Below, piece by piece: positions 34,878 through 43,113 of a DNA stretch of 64,000 bases. The notes below the pieces were generated by a model. That model searched no databases and was not told the origin of the DNA. It worked only from the letters and a program-made list of their open reading frames with translations. Every line of letters starts with the position of its first letter. Position 1 is the stretch's first letter. Both the position numbers and the translations under genes were made by a program. This stretch comes from Streptomyces rishiriensis (GTDB taxonomy: Bacteria; Actinomycetota; Actinomycetes; Streptomycetales; Streptomycetaceae), in the NCBI RefSeq assembly GCF_030815485.1, contig NZ_JAUSWV010000002.1:7936001-8000000 (forward strand), written 5' to 3'.

Positions 34878-35434
34878 CGACGGCTGTCGGCCTCAAAACG
34901 GGGGAGGTTGAGCATGGCCTACTTGTCGCGCGTCGGCTTACGGCGCAGAGCAGGGCGGAAGCACAATCACATGGCCGGGTCGCATCGGTGGGCGGCCGGA
35001 CTTACTGCGGTTTTCGGCCAGCCATGCGAATGGAGCGGGCACGCCGTCGGCTCCTTCACGCTCACACCACGCGGTTCCGCGAAATTGGCGAGATTTTACC
35101 GTGCCGGTGTCGGTAGATCATTCGGCTTGTCGGATTTCGCCTGCAAACGGCAGTCGGTGCGGAAGCGGCGTCCCTTGACCGAGAAGCGGCGGCCGGATAC
35201 GGCCGGCGCGGCGACGGGCCGGCGGGTGAACCGGTCCCTGCCGCGGCGTGTGCCATGTCCGGCGCTGGCCGGAAATCCACCCGCTGCCGCCGCCCTGCCG
35301 ACTTGCGCGAGGGGCTGTGGCGGACCGCCCGCTTGCCCTTCGGGGCGCCGATTCCGGACCGGACCGCCCTCACGGCATCCGGCCGGAATCGCTTTCCGCC
35401 ACCGGCGAGCCGTTTCTCATTCCAGGGGGAACCG

Positions 35435-36040
35435 ATGTGCATCCGAGTGATGGTGTCCGACGAATCGTCGCTGTCCCGAAGCGCCCTCGCCGCGTTGCTC
35501 GAAAAGCGTGAGGAGATACGGGTCGTCGGAGCTGTCGGCGGTGACACCGACGCGCTGGATTTCGCGGAGACTCATCGGCCGGACATCGCGATAGTCAGCT
35601 TCGACGGCGCGGACATCGGTGCGATCAGCGTGGCCGAGAAGATCGCGAGCCTGCCGGAATGCCGGAGTCTGGTCCTGGCCGAAAGCTACACCCGCTCGAT
35701 CATCAGGCAGGCCTTCTCCGGCGGCGTCGACGGCATGTTGCAGCGCAGTGTGTCGCCGAGCTGGTTCTTCGAAGCCCTGCACCGGGTGCATCAGGGCGAA
35801 CGCGTCTTCGACGCGGACCTGACGGTCGCGGCCCTGGCCAACGCCGGATGCCCACTGACCGCGCGCCAGCTCTCCGTTCTGGAGCGCCTCTCCTACGGCG
35901 ACGCCATTGTCGAGATCGCGACACGGCTGCACCTGTCCGAGGGGACCGTGCGCAATTATCTCTCATCCCTGGTGACAAAACTCGGTGCCCGCAATCGCAT
36001 CGACGCACTGAGGATCGCCCGAGACGCGCACTGGCTTTGA
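35435..36040 (+). CDS. Atypical NarL/LuxR-type regulator without phosphoacceptor Asp
   Basis: A 201-residue two-domain regulator. The N-terminal receiver-like domain (1-120) has lost key residues: the phosphoacceptor position is Ser55 (PDIAIVSFDGAD; Asp57 is two residues off), the acidic pair is SDE, and the conserved Lys is Arg (MLQRSV). The C-terminal GerE/LuxR helix-turn-helix is intact (LTARQLSVLERLSYGDAIVEIATRLHLSEGTVRNYLSSLVTKLG). No sensor kinase is adjacent. It is therefore probably an orphan regulator responding to ligand or abundance rather than phosphorylation. The ATG at 35435 has AGGGGGA upstream. Located at the cluster edge next to a LAL regulator, likely a pathway-specific regulator. 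Confidence 0.88.
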   Translation: MCIRVMVSDESSLSRSALAALLEKREEIRVVGAVGGDTDALDFAETHRPDIAIVSFDGADIGAISVAEKIASLPECRSLVLAESYTRSIIRQAFSGGVDGMLQRSVSPSWFFEALHRVHQGERVFDADLTVAALANAGCPLTARQLSVLERLSYGDAIVEIATRLHLSEGTVRNYLSSLVTKLGARNRIDALRIARDAHWL

Positions 36041-36083
36041 AACCTCTGCGATCCGATCTTTTTCCATCAATTGGGGGATGGCA

Positions 36084-36317
36084 ATGAACACGGAAGTGCT
36101 GAAGGCCGACGTCATAGGCGATATAGCCCTTGAGTCGGGGGTGGAAATTTTATTAGGCGTGGTCGGCGCGATCCGAGAAAAGGACGTGAGGTCCGCCCGC
36201 AGCCACCGCAGGGACGATCAGCCCATGGCGTCCAGAGGCCCCGCGCGCACAGCGGTCCCTCCGCGGCGCCGGTCCGTCGACATCTGCGCGCGACCGCGTG
36301 CATGCGCCAGTTGTTGA
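36084..36317 (+). CDS. Possible 77-residue small protein with two TTA codons
   Basis: A short frame with a good GGGGGA six bases before the ATG, lying between the LuxR and LAL genes. The first 35 residues (MNTEVLKADVIGDIALESGV, then EILLGVVGAIREKD) look like an amphipathic peptide; the remainder is Arg/Ser/Pro-rich and poor. Codons 23-24 are tandem TTA (36150-36155), the rare bldA-dependent codon. It might be a real bldA-controlled peptide, a leader that regulates the LAL gene, or chance. No family recognised. Confidence 0.35.
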   Translation: MNTEVLKADVIGDIALESGVEILLGVVGAIREKDVRSARSHRRDDQPMASRGPARTAVPPRRRSVDICARPRACASC

Positions 36318-36354
36318 TCCACTCTGTCCCTGTGTTGCGAGGTGGTGAGAAGTG

Positions 36355-39138
36355 ATGGAGAAGCTGGCCGAACGGGATGAGGAAGAGAAGACGCTGGCGC
36401 AGGTCTATGGCGAGTGCTCTCTCGGCGGAAGACGGATCGTCGCCATCGAAGGAGCGCTGGCCAGTGGAAAGACGGCCCTGCTGGCCTCCTTCGCCCGCGA
36501 CGCCGCCGACGCGGGCGCGACGGTCCTCGAGGCCTCCGCTTCGAGCTTCGAGCGCTACCAGCCGCTCGGGATCATCGATCAGCTCCTCCGGGGGTGCCGG
36601 CTCTTCTCGCCCGGTGCGGACCTCGAGGTCCGCGCGCTGTGGGAGAGCGCCGGCGGTGAGGGAGCGCACAGCGAGATCTCCCCGTCGATCCTCGGTGTGC
36701 TGCAAGGCGCCTTCCAGTACCTGACCGACAGCCCGCAACTGGTCATGTGCATCGACGACGCGCATTTCATGGACGTCGAGTCGCTGCAGTACCTGCTCGC
36801 CCTCATGCGGCGGATGGGCACCGCGCCCATATCGATCGTCTTCACCTACTGCCCGGACATGGGCCGGGACAGCGTCCAGCGCCTACTGCAGGCCGAGATC
36901 CTCCGGATGCCCAACTGCACCCAGCTGGACCTCGAGCCGCTCTCGGAGACGGGAGTCGCGACGGTGCTCGAGGACTATTTCCCTCTGGAGACAGCGGGCC
37001 GGATCGCGGCCGACTGCAGACTCCTCAGCGGAGGCCGGCCGCTGTTGGTGCACGCCCTGGCTGAGGACTACACCGGCCGGCTCGCGGAGTCGGCCGCGCA
37101 GCGGCCCGTGGCCGGTCCTGCCTTCGGCCGAGCGGTCCTGAGCTGCCTGTACCGGGCGGATCCGGTAGTGCTCCAGATCGCGCGGGCGATGGCCACGCTG
37201 GGGGAGCTCCGCTCGGCGGCCGTCGTGGCGCGCCTGTGCGGCATGGATCCGGAATCGGTCGCGCGCATCGCAGCGTCCCCCGGCGTCGGCGGGCTGCTGG
37301 AGCACGACCTGCTCGGGCAGCCGAGCGTGCGTGAGGCCGTGCTCGGCAGCATGCCGCAGAACGAGCGCCAGGACATGCGGTCCCAGGCGGCCCGTCTGCT
37401 GCACCACAAGGGCGCCCCCGCCCTGGTGACGGCCGAACACCTGATGCGTATCGGCGAACCGGTCTCCTGGGCCAGGCAGGTGCTCTGCGAGGCCGCGGAC
37501 CAGGCCCTCGCGGGCGGTGACCCCGAGGCGGCCGTCGGCTACCTCGAGAGAGCCCATCGTGAGTGCGCCGAGGGGCGGGAACGGATCGACATCGCCGCGA
37601 GGCTCACCGAGGTCATGTGGCGGTACGACCCCGCGGCGGTCAAGAGCCATCTCCCCGAACTGGTGGCGGCCGCCGAGCAAGGCGGGCTCTCCGTCCGGCA
37701 GTCCCTCCACCTGGTCCGATGTCTGCTCTGGAACGGACAGGTGGAACAGGCGACGCGCGTAGTCACGCGCCTCGGCGACGACCCCCACGTGCCGGACGGC
37801 GAGGAGGCCGTCCCGTACGCCGGACAGCTGCGTCTGTGGCTCCCGCTCACCTACCCCGGTCTCGTGTCCGCCCCGGCCACCGAGGACGTGGCGGCGCAGG
37901 ACGCGGACCCGAGCGCTTCCGGGCATCGCGCCGCGGCCGCACTCGGCGCGGTCCTGCGGGGCGCCGACGGGACGGAAGCCGTCCCCGCTGCGGAACTCGT
38001 CCTCCGGGAAGCACTGGCCGGAGCGGCGAGCCCGGCCTCGTCGCTCGCCTCACTGATGGTCCTGATCTACTCCGACCACCTCGACAAGGCGTCCGTGTGG
38101 TGCGACGCCCTCCTCGCCTCCATGGGTGAGACCTATGGGCTCGTGTGGAACGCCATGTTCACCGCGGCGCGCGCGGAAATCCACTACCGTCTCGGAGACC
38201 TGGCGAACGCGAAGCGGCAGGCACAGGCGGCGCTCGCGCTGATGCCGCACGAGAGCTGGGGAACGGCAGTCGTCGTCCCGCTGTCGATCCTGGTGCTCAC
38301 CGCCACGGCGATGGGCGATCCGGGGGAGGCCGAAACCTACCTGGACATCCCCGTTCCCCGTGCCGCCTTCGGGACCCTGGGCGGCGTCGTCTACCTCGAT
38401 GCCCGGGGCCGTCTCCATCTCGCGCGTGGCCGCCACGACGCCGCCCTGCAGGACTTCCTGGCAGCCGGGCACCTGATGAAGATCTGGGAGATGGACTGCC
38501 CGTCCGCGGTGTCCTGGCGCGCCCATGCCGCGCGTGCCTACTTCCACAAGGGCCTATCGGCACCGGCCGGGGAACTCCTGACGGAACAGATGTCGCTGCT
38601 CCCCGCCGGCCACCTGCGCACCCGCGGCCTGACCTACCGCGCCCTGGCCGCCACCCTTCGCCCGGACGAGCGTCCGCCGGTACTGCTGAAGGCGGCGAAC
38701 CTGCTCGACCGCTGCGGTGACTCACTGAACCTGGCGTACACGCTCGCAGACCTGGGGCACGCCTACGAGTTGCTGGGCGACTCCGTCCAGGCCCGCCGCC
38801 ACGCCCACCAGGCGAGGACACTGGCGGGCCGGTGCGCCGCGGCACTCCCGCCGCAGCCGTCGTCGGCGGCGGCGAACGAGGGAGCGGGGCCGGAGCCCCT
38901 CGGCGAATCCGGCCAGCCCGCCGGTCGGCTCAGCTCGGCGGAGTGGCGGGTGGCGGAACTGGCCGCGCGGGGCTCCACGAACGAGCAGATCGCCCGGAAG
39001 CTCTTCATCACGGTCAGCACCGTGGAGCAGCACCTCACCCGCGCCTACCGGAAACTCGGCATACGCCGCCGCACCCAACTGCCCTCCGCCTATCCGAACT
39101 CGTCCCACGACCACCGCCGCCCACGGGCCGCCCGGTGA
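36355..39138 (+). CDS. LAL-family transcriptional regulator (AAA ATPase + LuxR HTH)
   Basis: A 927-residue large ATP-binding LuxR regulator. Walker A is GALASGKT (residues 33-40), Walker B LVMCIDDAHFMD near 125-136. A long helical, TPR-like middle follows, then a C-terminal HTH (LSSAEWRVAELAARGSTNEQIARKLFITVSTVEQHLTRAYRKLG). LAL proteins are cluster-situated activators of many macrolide and other pathways. The ATG at 36355 follows GGTGAG; GTG 36352 would add one residue. It ends the regulatory block of the cluster and is followed by a strong hairpin, suggesting the right cluster boundary. Confidence 0.93.
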   Translation: MEKLAERDEEEKTLAQVYGECSLGGRRIVAIEGALASGKTALLASFARDAADAGATVLEASASSFERYQPLGIIDQLLRGCRLFSPGADLEVRALWESAGGEGAHSEISPSILGVLQGAFQYLTDSPQLVMCIDDAHFMDVESLQYLLALMRRMGTAPISIVFTYCPDMGRDSVQRLLQAEILRMPNCTQLDLEPLSETGVATVLEDYFPLETAGRIAADCRLLSGGRPLLVHALAEDYTGRLAESAAQRPVAGPAFGRAVLSCLYRADPVVLQIARAMATLGELRSAAVVARLCGMDPESVARIAASPGVGGLLEHDLLGQPSVREAVLGSMPQNERQDMRSQAARLLHHKGAPALVTAEHLMRIGEPVSWARQVLCEAADQALAGGDPEAAVGYLERAHRECAEGRERIDIAARLTEVMWRYDPAAVKSHLPELVAAAEQGGLSVRQSLHLVRCLLWNGQVEQATRVVTRLGDDPHVPDGEEAVPYAGQLRLWLPLTYPGLVSAPATEDVAAQDADPSASGHRAAAALGAVLRGADGTEAVPAAELVLREALAGAASPASSLASLMVLIYSDHLDKASVWCDALLASMGETYGLVWNAMFTAARAEIHYRLGDLANAKRQAQAALALMPHESWGTAVVVPLSILVLTATAMGDPGEAETYLDIPVPRAAFGTLGGVVYLDARGRLHLARGRHDAALQDFLAAGHLMKIWEMDCPSAVSWRAHAARAYFHKGLSAPAGELLTEQMSLLPAGHLRTRGLTYRALAATLRPDERPPVLLKAANLLDRCGDSLNLAYTLADLGHAYELLGDSVQARRHAHQARTLAGRCAAALPPQPSSAAANEGAGPEPLGESGQPAGRLSSAEWRVAELAARGSTNEQIARKLFITVSTVEQHLTRAYRKLGIRRRTQLPSAYPNSSHDHRRPRAAR

Positions 39139-39142
39139 CGGG

Positions 39143-39176
39143 GTGCTCCCGCTCGGCGCGCGTCGAGCGGGAGCAC
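39143..39176. terminator. Strong hairpin at right end of cluster
   Basis: Perfect 13-bp arms GTGCTCCCGCTCG and CGAGCGGGAGCAC around an 8-base loop, five bases after the LAL stop and facing the convergent LacI gene. Bidirectional terminator without a T-run. The following 200 bp to 39384 hold nothing else I can support. Confidence 0.8.
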
Positions 39177-39384
39177 GGGACCTTCGCGAACCGGAACCGC
39201 TCATCGCCCCACCGGGCTCCACGGCTGCGGGCGACGTACGGGAACACTGGGACAGGGGCCGGGCTACCGGCCGGGAACGGGGGGCAAGGAGCGTCACCCT
39301 CCCGAGGTTCAGCCCGTGCCGTTCACCGCCACGCCCGCAGCCGAGGCCGTGCGGGTGCCGGTGCCGCCCGAAACGGACCCCTCG

Positions 39385-40413
39385 TCAGGCCGGCGGCGGC
39401 GCCGTCGATCCCCGGGGAGTCAGGGCGGGCGTCGGCACCTGGTGGGACACGGCTTCCTCACCGGCGAGGACGGCGAAGAGCGTCCGTGCCACCTCGGCGC
39501 CGAAACCGTGGACGTCGTGGCTCATGGCCGACAGGGTCGGGTGCGTGAGCCGGCACAGCTGGGAGTCGTCCCAGGCCAGCAGCGACAGGTCCTGAGGCAC
39601 CGACAGGCCCATCTCGGCGGCGACCGCCGCTCCCGCCACGGCCATGATGTCGTTGTCGTACAGAATCGCGGTCGGCCGCCGGGCGGAGAGCAACAGGGTC
39701 CGGGTGGCGCGGGCGCCCTCCTCGCCGGCGAAGCCGGTGGCGATCTGCTGAGCCTCGTCCAGGCCGAGTTCGGCCATCGTCGACGCGAACGAGGCGGAGC
39801 GGATGCCGCTGTGGCCGAGTGACAGGGGCCCGCCCACGCGGGCGATCCGGCGGTGTCCGAGCGCCGCCAGGTAGCGGACGGCCTGGGCCACGGCGGTGGC
39901 GTCGTCGGTCCACACGGAAACGAGGTCACCGGTCAGGGAGGGATGTCCGACGGCCACGGCCGGCAGCCCGAGGTCCTTGAGGGCCGGGACACGGGGGTCG
40001 CCCTCGTGGAAGTCCACGAGGATGGAGCCGGCCACCTGGCGCCCTCGCCACCAGCGTGCCTGCAACGCCACCTCCTCGTCGAGGTCACGGACCAGGCGCA
40101 GCAGCAGCGAGCAGGAGTGCTCGGTGAGCACGCTCTCGATGCCGGAGATGAACTCCATGTAGAACGGTTCGAGCCCCAGGAGGCGGGCCGGGCGGCAGAT
40201 GGCGAGGCCCACCGCGTCCACCCGCTGGTTCGACAGGCTGCGCGCGGACAGGTTCGGTTCCCAGCCGAGCTCGCGGGCGGCGGCGAAGATCCGCTCGCGG
40301 GTCGCCTCGGACAGACCTGGCCTCCGGTTGAAGGCGAGTGAGACGGCTCCCTTGGACACGCCGGCGCGGGCGGCGACGTCCTTGATGGTGATCCGGGCCG
40401 GTGGCGCGCTCAC
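39385..40413 (-). CDS. LacI-family regulator of the mannoside locus
   Basis: A 342-residue LacI/GalR regulator. The N-terminal HTH and hinge are typical (ITIKDVAARAGVSKGAVSLAFNRRPGLSEATRERIFAAARELGWEPN), followed by a periplasmic-binding-protein-like sugar domain. The GTG start overlaps the beta-mannosidase stop by four bases, so it is co-translated with that gene. Two similar AAACCGGT-centred sites flank the divergent promoter region upstream of the mannosidase and binding-protein genes and are likely its operators. Confidence 0.92.
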   Translation of the reverse strand: MSAPPARITIKDVAARAGVSKGAVSLAFNRRPGLSEATRERIFAAARELGWEPNLSARSLSNQRVDAVGLAICRPARLLGLEPFYMEFISGIESVLTEHSCSLLLRLVRDLDEEVALQARWWRGRQVAGSILVDFHEGDPRVPALKDLGLPAVAVGHPSLTGDLVSVWTDDATAVAQAVRYLAALGHRRIARVGGPLSLGHSGIRSASFASTMAELGLDEAQQIATGFAGEEGARATRTLLLSARRPTAILYDNDIMAVAGAAVAAEMGLSVPQDLSLLAWDDSQLCRLTHPTLSAMSHDVHGFGAEVARTLFAVLAGEEAVSHQVPTPALTPRGSTAPPPA

Positions 40414-42830
40414 GAGCCCTCCACGCAGAAGATCGCTTCGCGTACCCGCTCCGCCGACACGCCGGACACGCCGCTGACCCTGATGCGGGTCTGCTCGCCC
40501 GGGAGGAGGGTCACCAGGCCGCGGTCGGCTGCGGCGTCCGGGCTGAGCCTGTCAGCCTGGAGCAGCAGGTCCCGTACCAATGTGTGTGCTGTCACCACGA
40601 CGTCGACCTTATCCCCGTCGTCCGTGACCGGCTGCACCTCGACCCCGAAGCGCGGCTCGGGGAAGTCGGTGTCCCGGTCGCGGGCGGCGAAGTGGAAGGC
40701 GCGGAGCCCGTCCGCCTCGGCGACCAGGTACTCCTTGGGCGAGGACGGTGTGGGCAGCAGGTCGTCCGGAACGGCGAGACGGGTCACGCTCCGCGCCTCG
40801 GCACCGACGGGGAGGCGGGTCTGCGCCAGCGTCACGCCGTCGGTGGTCAGCCGCCGCAGGAGCACTTCGGCGCCCCAGCCGTCGGCGGACTGGTTGACCA
40901 ACGCCACGGTCAGGCCGTCGCCCTCGGGTTGCACGGTCACCAGGCGGTCGGCATAGACACGGCGCAGCTCGTGGTACAGCGGCTTGAGCCGTCCGTCCCC
41001 GTCGATCGCCGACCAGGAGCTGACCGGCCAGCAGTCGTTGAGCTGCCAGACGATCGTGCCCGCGCACACCGGCCAGTGCGATCGCCAGTGCTCGATGCCT
41101 GCGGCCACCGCGCGCGCCTGAACCACCTGGGTGAGGTAGTGCCAGCGGTCGAAGTCACCGTCGGGCGGCGCGAAGTGGCGGGCGACGCCCCTGTCCAGCT
41201 TGCCGTTGCCGTCCTCGGCCTTCTGGTGGTGCAGCATGCCGGGGGAGTCGGGGGCCAGGTTGTCGTCGGGAAGCGCGCGCCGCAGCGTGGAGACGGCCGG
41301 GGGCGCCTGCCAGCCGAACTCCGCCACGAAGCGCGGCACACTCGCCCGGTATGCGCTGTAGTCGAGGCGGTTCCACACCTCCCACGAATGGTGGGTGCCG
41401 TGCGCCGGGTCGTTGGGGTGGTGGTCCCAGCTGCCGGACCACGGGCTGCCGGCGGTGTAGGCCCGGGTGGGGTCGAGTTCGGCGACGATCCGGGGGAGCA
41501 TGCCGAGGTAGTAGCCCTCACCCCACGAGTCACCGGACAACAGGGACTCCCAGCCCCAGTCCCGGAAGCCCCACAGGTTCTCGTTGTTGCCGTTCCAGAG
41601 GACCAGCGAGGGATGCGGCATCAGCCGTACGACGTTCTCGCGGGCCTCCGCTTCCACCTCGCCGCGCAGCGGCTGCTCCTCCGGGTAGGCCGCGCAGGCG
41701 AACAGGAAGTCCTGCCACACCATCAGCCCCAGTTCGTCGCAGGCGTCGTAGAAGGCGTCGCTCTCGTAGAGGCCGCCGCCCCAGACGCGCACGAGGTCGA
41801 TGTGGGCCCCCGCGGCCTGCTCGAGGCGTCGGCGGTAGGCCCCGGAGGTGATGCGGGAGGGCAGGACGTCGTCGGGGATCCAGTTGACGCCCCGGGCGAA
41901 TACGCGAACGCCGTTGACCACGAAGGTGAATCCCGTGCCGTGCGCGTCCTTGGAGCGATCCAGACGGACGGTACGGAAGCCGATCCGGCGGTGCCAGGCG
42001 TCGAGCGGCACGGGTTCCGGGAGTTCGTCGGTGGCATCCAGGAGCGTCAACTCCACCTCGTACAGCGGTTGTTCGCCGTAGCCGCGCGGCCACCACAGCT
42101 CGGGTCCGGGTACGTCCAGGACGACGGTCCCCCGGTTGCCGTCCAGGACGGTGGTCGCCTCGACGCCGGCCACCGTGGCCCGGGCCGTCAGGACGCGGGC
42201 CACACCCGGCGCTGTGCGCTCCACCTCGATGTGCAGTTCCACCCGCCCCGTGCCGTCCGCGACCGTCACCACGGGCCGGACCCGGTCCAGGCGGGCCGTG
42301 GACCAGCTCTCCAGCCGCACCGGCTTCCAGATGCCGGCGGTCACCACGGTGGGCCCCCAGTCCCATCCGAAGCTGCTTGCCATCTTGCGGATGTACTGGG
42401 ACGGCTCGGGATAGACGTTGGGCCGCTCACCGACGAGCTTGCTCACCGCCGCGGCCTCGGTGTAGGCCGAGGCGAACCGCACGCTCAGTTCACCGCTGCG
42501 ACCGGAGACGTCGAAGCGGTAGGGACGGTGCATGTTGCGGGTGCGGCCGAGGACTTCGCCGTCCACGGCGATCTCGGCCGCGGTGTCCAGACCCTCGAAG
42601 ACCAGATCCGTGCGCTCGTGCGCGGACGGCGGCAGGTCCAGGCGGCGGGTGTAGAGCCAGGCGCGACGGCCGACCCAGGCCACCTCGTGCTCGTTGGCGC
42701 CGATGAGCGGGTCGGGGATGACTCCGGCGGTGAGCAGGTCCGTGTGGACGCATCCCGGGACCTGAGCGGGCAGCACGGACCCGTCGTGGTGCAGGTTCCA
42801 GCCCTCCGGAAGAGGGGTGACGTCCTTCAT
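40410..42830 (-). CDS. Beta-mannosidase, glycoside hydrolase family 2
   Basis: An 806-residue GH2 enzyme with the sugar-binding, immunoglobulin-like and TIM-barrel domains in order. The acid/base is Glu417 in WNGNNENLWGF and the nucleophile Glu504 in FVAEFGWQAPP, the beta-mannosidase pattern. No signal peptide is visible, so it is cytosolic and would cleave mannosides imported by the divergent ABC system. The ATG at 42830 has GGGAG seven bases upstream; an in-frame start at 42911 adds 27 poor residues. Co-transcribed with the LacI regulator. Confidence 0.92.
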   Translation of the reverse strand: MKDVTPLPEGWNLHHDGSVLPAQVPGCVHTDLLTAGVIPDPLIGANEHEVAWVGRRAWLYTRRLDLPPSAHERTDLVFEGLDTAAEIAVDGEVLGRTRNMHRPYRFDVSGRSGELSVRFASAYTEAAAVSKLVGERPNVYPEPSQYIRKMASSFGWDWGPTVVTAGIWKPVRLESWSTARLDRVRPVVTVADGTGRVELHIEVERTAPGVARVLTARATVAGVEATTVLDGNRGTVVLDVPGPELWWPRGYGEQPLYEVELTLLDATDELPEPVPLDAWHRRIGFRTVRLDRSKDAHGTGFTFVVNGVRVFARGVNWIPDDVLPSRITSGAYRRRLEQAAGAHIDLVRVWGGGLYESDAFYDACDELGLMVWQDFLFACAAYPEEQPLRGEVEAEARENVVRLMPHPSLVLWNGNNENLWGFRDWGWESLLSGDSWGEGYYLGMLPRIVAELDPTRAYTAGSPWSGSWDHHPNDPAHGTHHSWEVWNRLDYSAYRASVPRFVAEFGWQAPPAVSTLRRALPDDNLAPDSPGMLHHQKAEDGNGKLDRGVARHFAPPDGDFDRWHYLTQVVQARAVAAGIEHWRSHWPVCAGTIVWQLNDCWPVSSWSAIDGDGRLKPLYHELRRVYADRLVTVQPEGDGLTVALVNQSADGWGAEVLLRRLTTDGVTLAQTRLPVGAEARSVTRLAVPDDLLPTPSSPKEYLVAEADGLRAFHFAARDRDTDFPEPRFGVEVQPVTDDGDKVDVVVTAHTLVRDLLLQADRLSPDAAADRGLVTLLPGEQTRIRVSGVSGVSAERVREAIFCVEGS

Positions 42831-42908
42831 GCGTGGCTCCCATCGAAGCGACTGCGGCCTGTCGGTGCTTGGCCGAGCACAAGGTAGCGGGTCGTCACCT
42901 TCGATGTC

Positions 42909-42923
42909 CATAAACCGGTTCAG
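42909..42923. promoter_or_regulatory. Putative LacI operator on the mannosidase side
   Basis: CATAAACCGGTTCAG, with the perfect palindrome AACCGGTT at its centre, 79 bp before the mannosidase start. It matches the reverse complement of the site at 43031-43045 at 12 of 15 positions. A central CG dyad is typical of LacI-family operators. Confidence 0.65.
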
Positions 42924-43030
42924 TTCGTGGCTGAGAAAGACGACCCTTGCAACTCGCCCCGTTGTTCACATGTTTGTCGGGGGTTGGCGCAAACGAGGAT
43001 AACGATTACGTATCGCAGCCGGACAGAAAG

Positions 43031-43045
43031 CTGTACCGGTTTAAC
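43031..43045. promoter_or_regulatory. Putative LacI operator on the ABC importer side
   Basis: CTGTACCGGTTTAAC, an inverted copy of the site at 42909-42923, 68 bp before the binding-protein start. The pair would let one regulator control both directions. A further candidate role is that it overlaps the importer promoter, whose boxes are not clear. Confidence 0.65.
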
Positions 43046-43113
43046 GACGACTGCCATAGTGCCGTCGTTCCCCCTCACAGTCCGGAGCCGTAACCCTGAA
43101 GGGAGTTGGGCAC

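Larger units (their letters stand above)
34150..35434. other. Long non-coding stretch upstream of the LuxR gene
   Basis: About 1.3 kb without a credible gene; codon usage of the open frames is poor and GC is lower than the flanks. It holds a run of 15 C at 34457-34471, a nested dyad at 34824-34854, and a sigma70-like promoter (TTGACT at 34848, TATCTT at 34872, 18-bp spacer). It may contain long untranslated leaders, a small RNA, or decayed sequence. Confidence 0.5.

Noticed and set aside
34848..35450. A 200-residue open frame upstream of the LuxR gene
   Set aside because: Its start lies on the -35 box of a promoter-like site, codon usage is poor, the translation is Arg/Pro-rich without fold or family, and it overlaps the LuxR start in another frame.
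40401..42887. An 828-residue plus-strand open frame
   Set aside because: It lies antisense to the beta-mannosidase, whose catalytic motifs are clear; the translation has typical GC-rich shadow composition.
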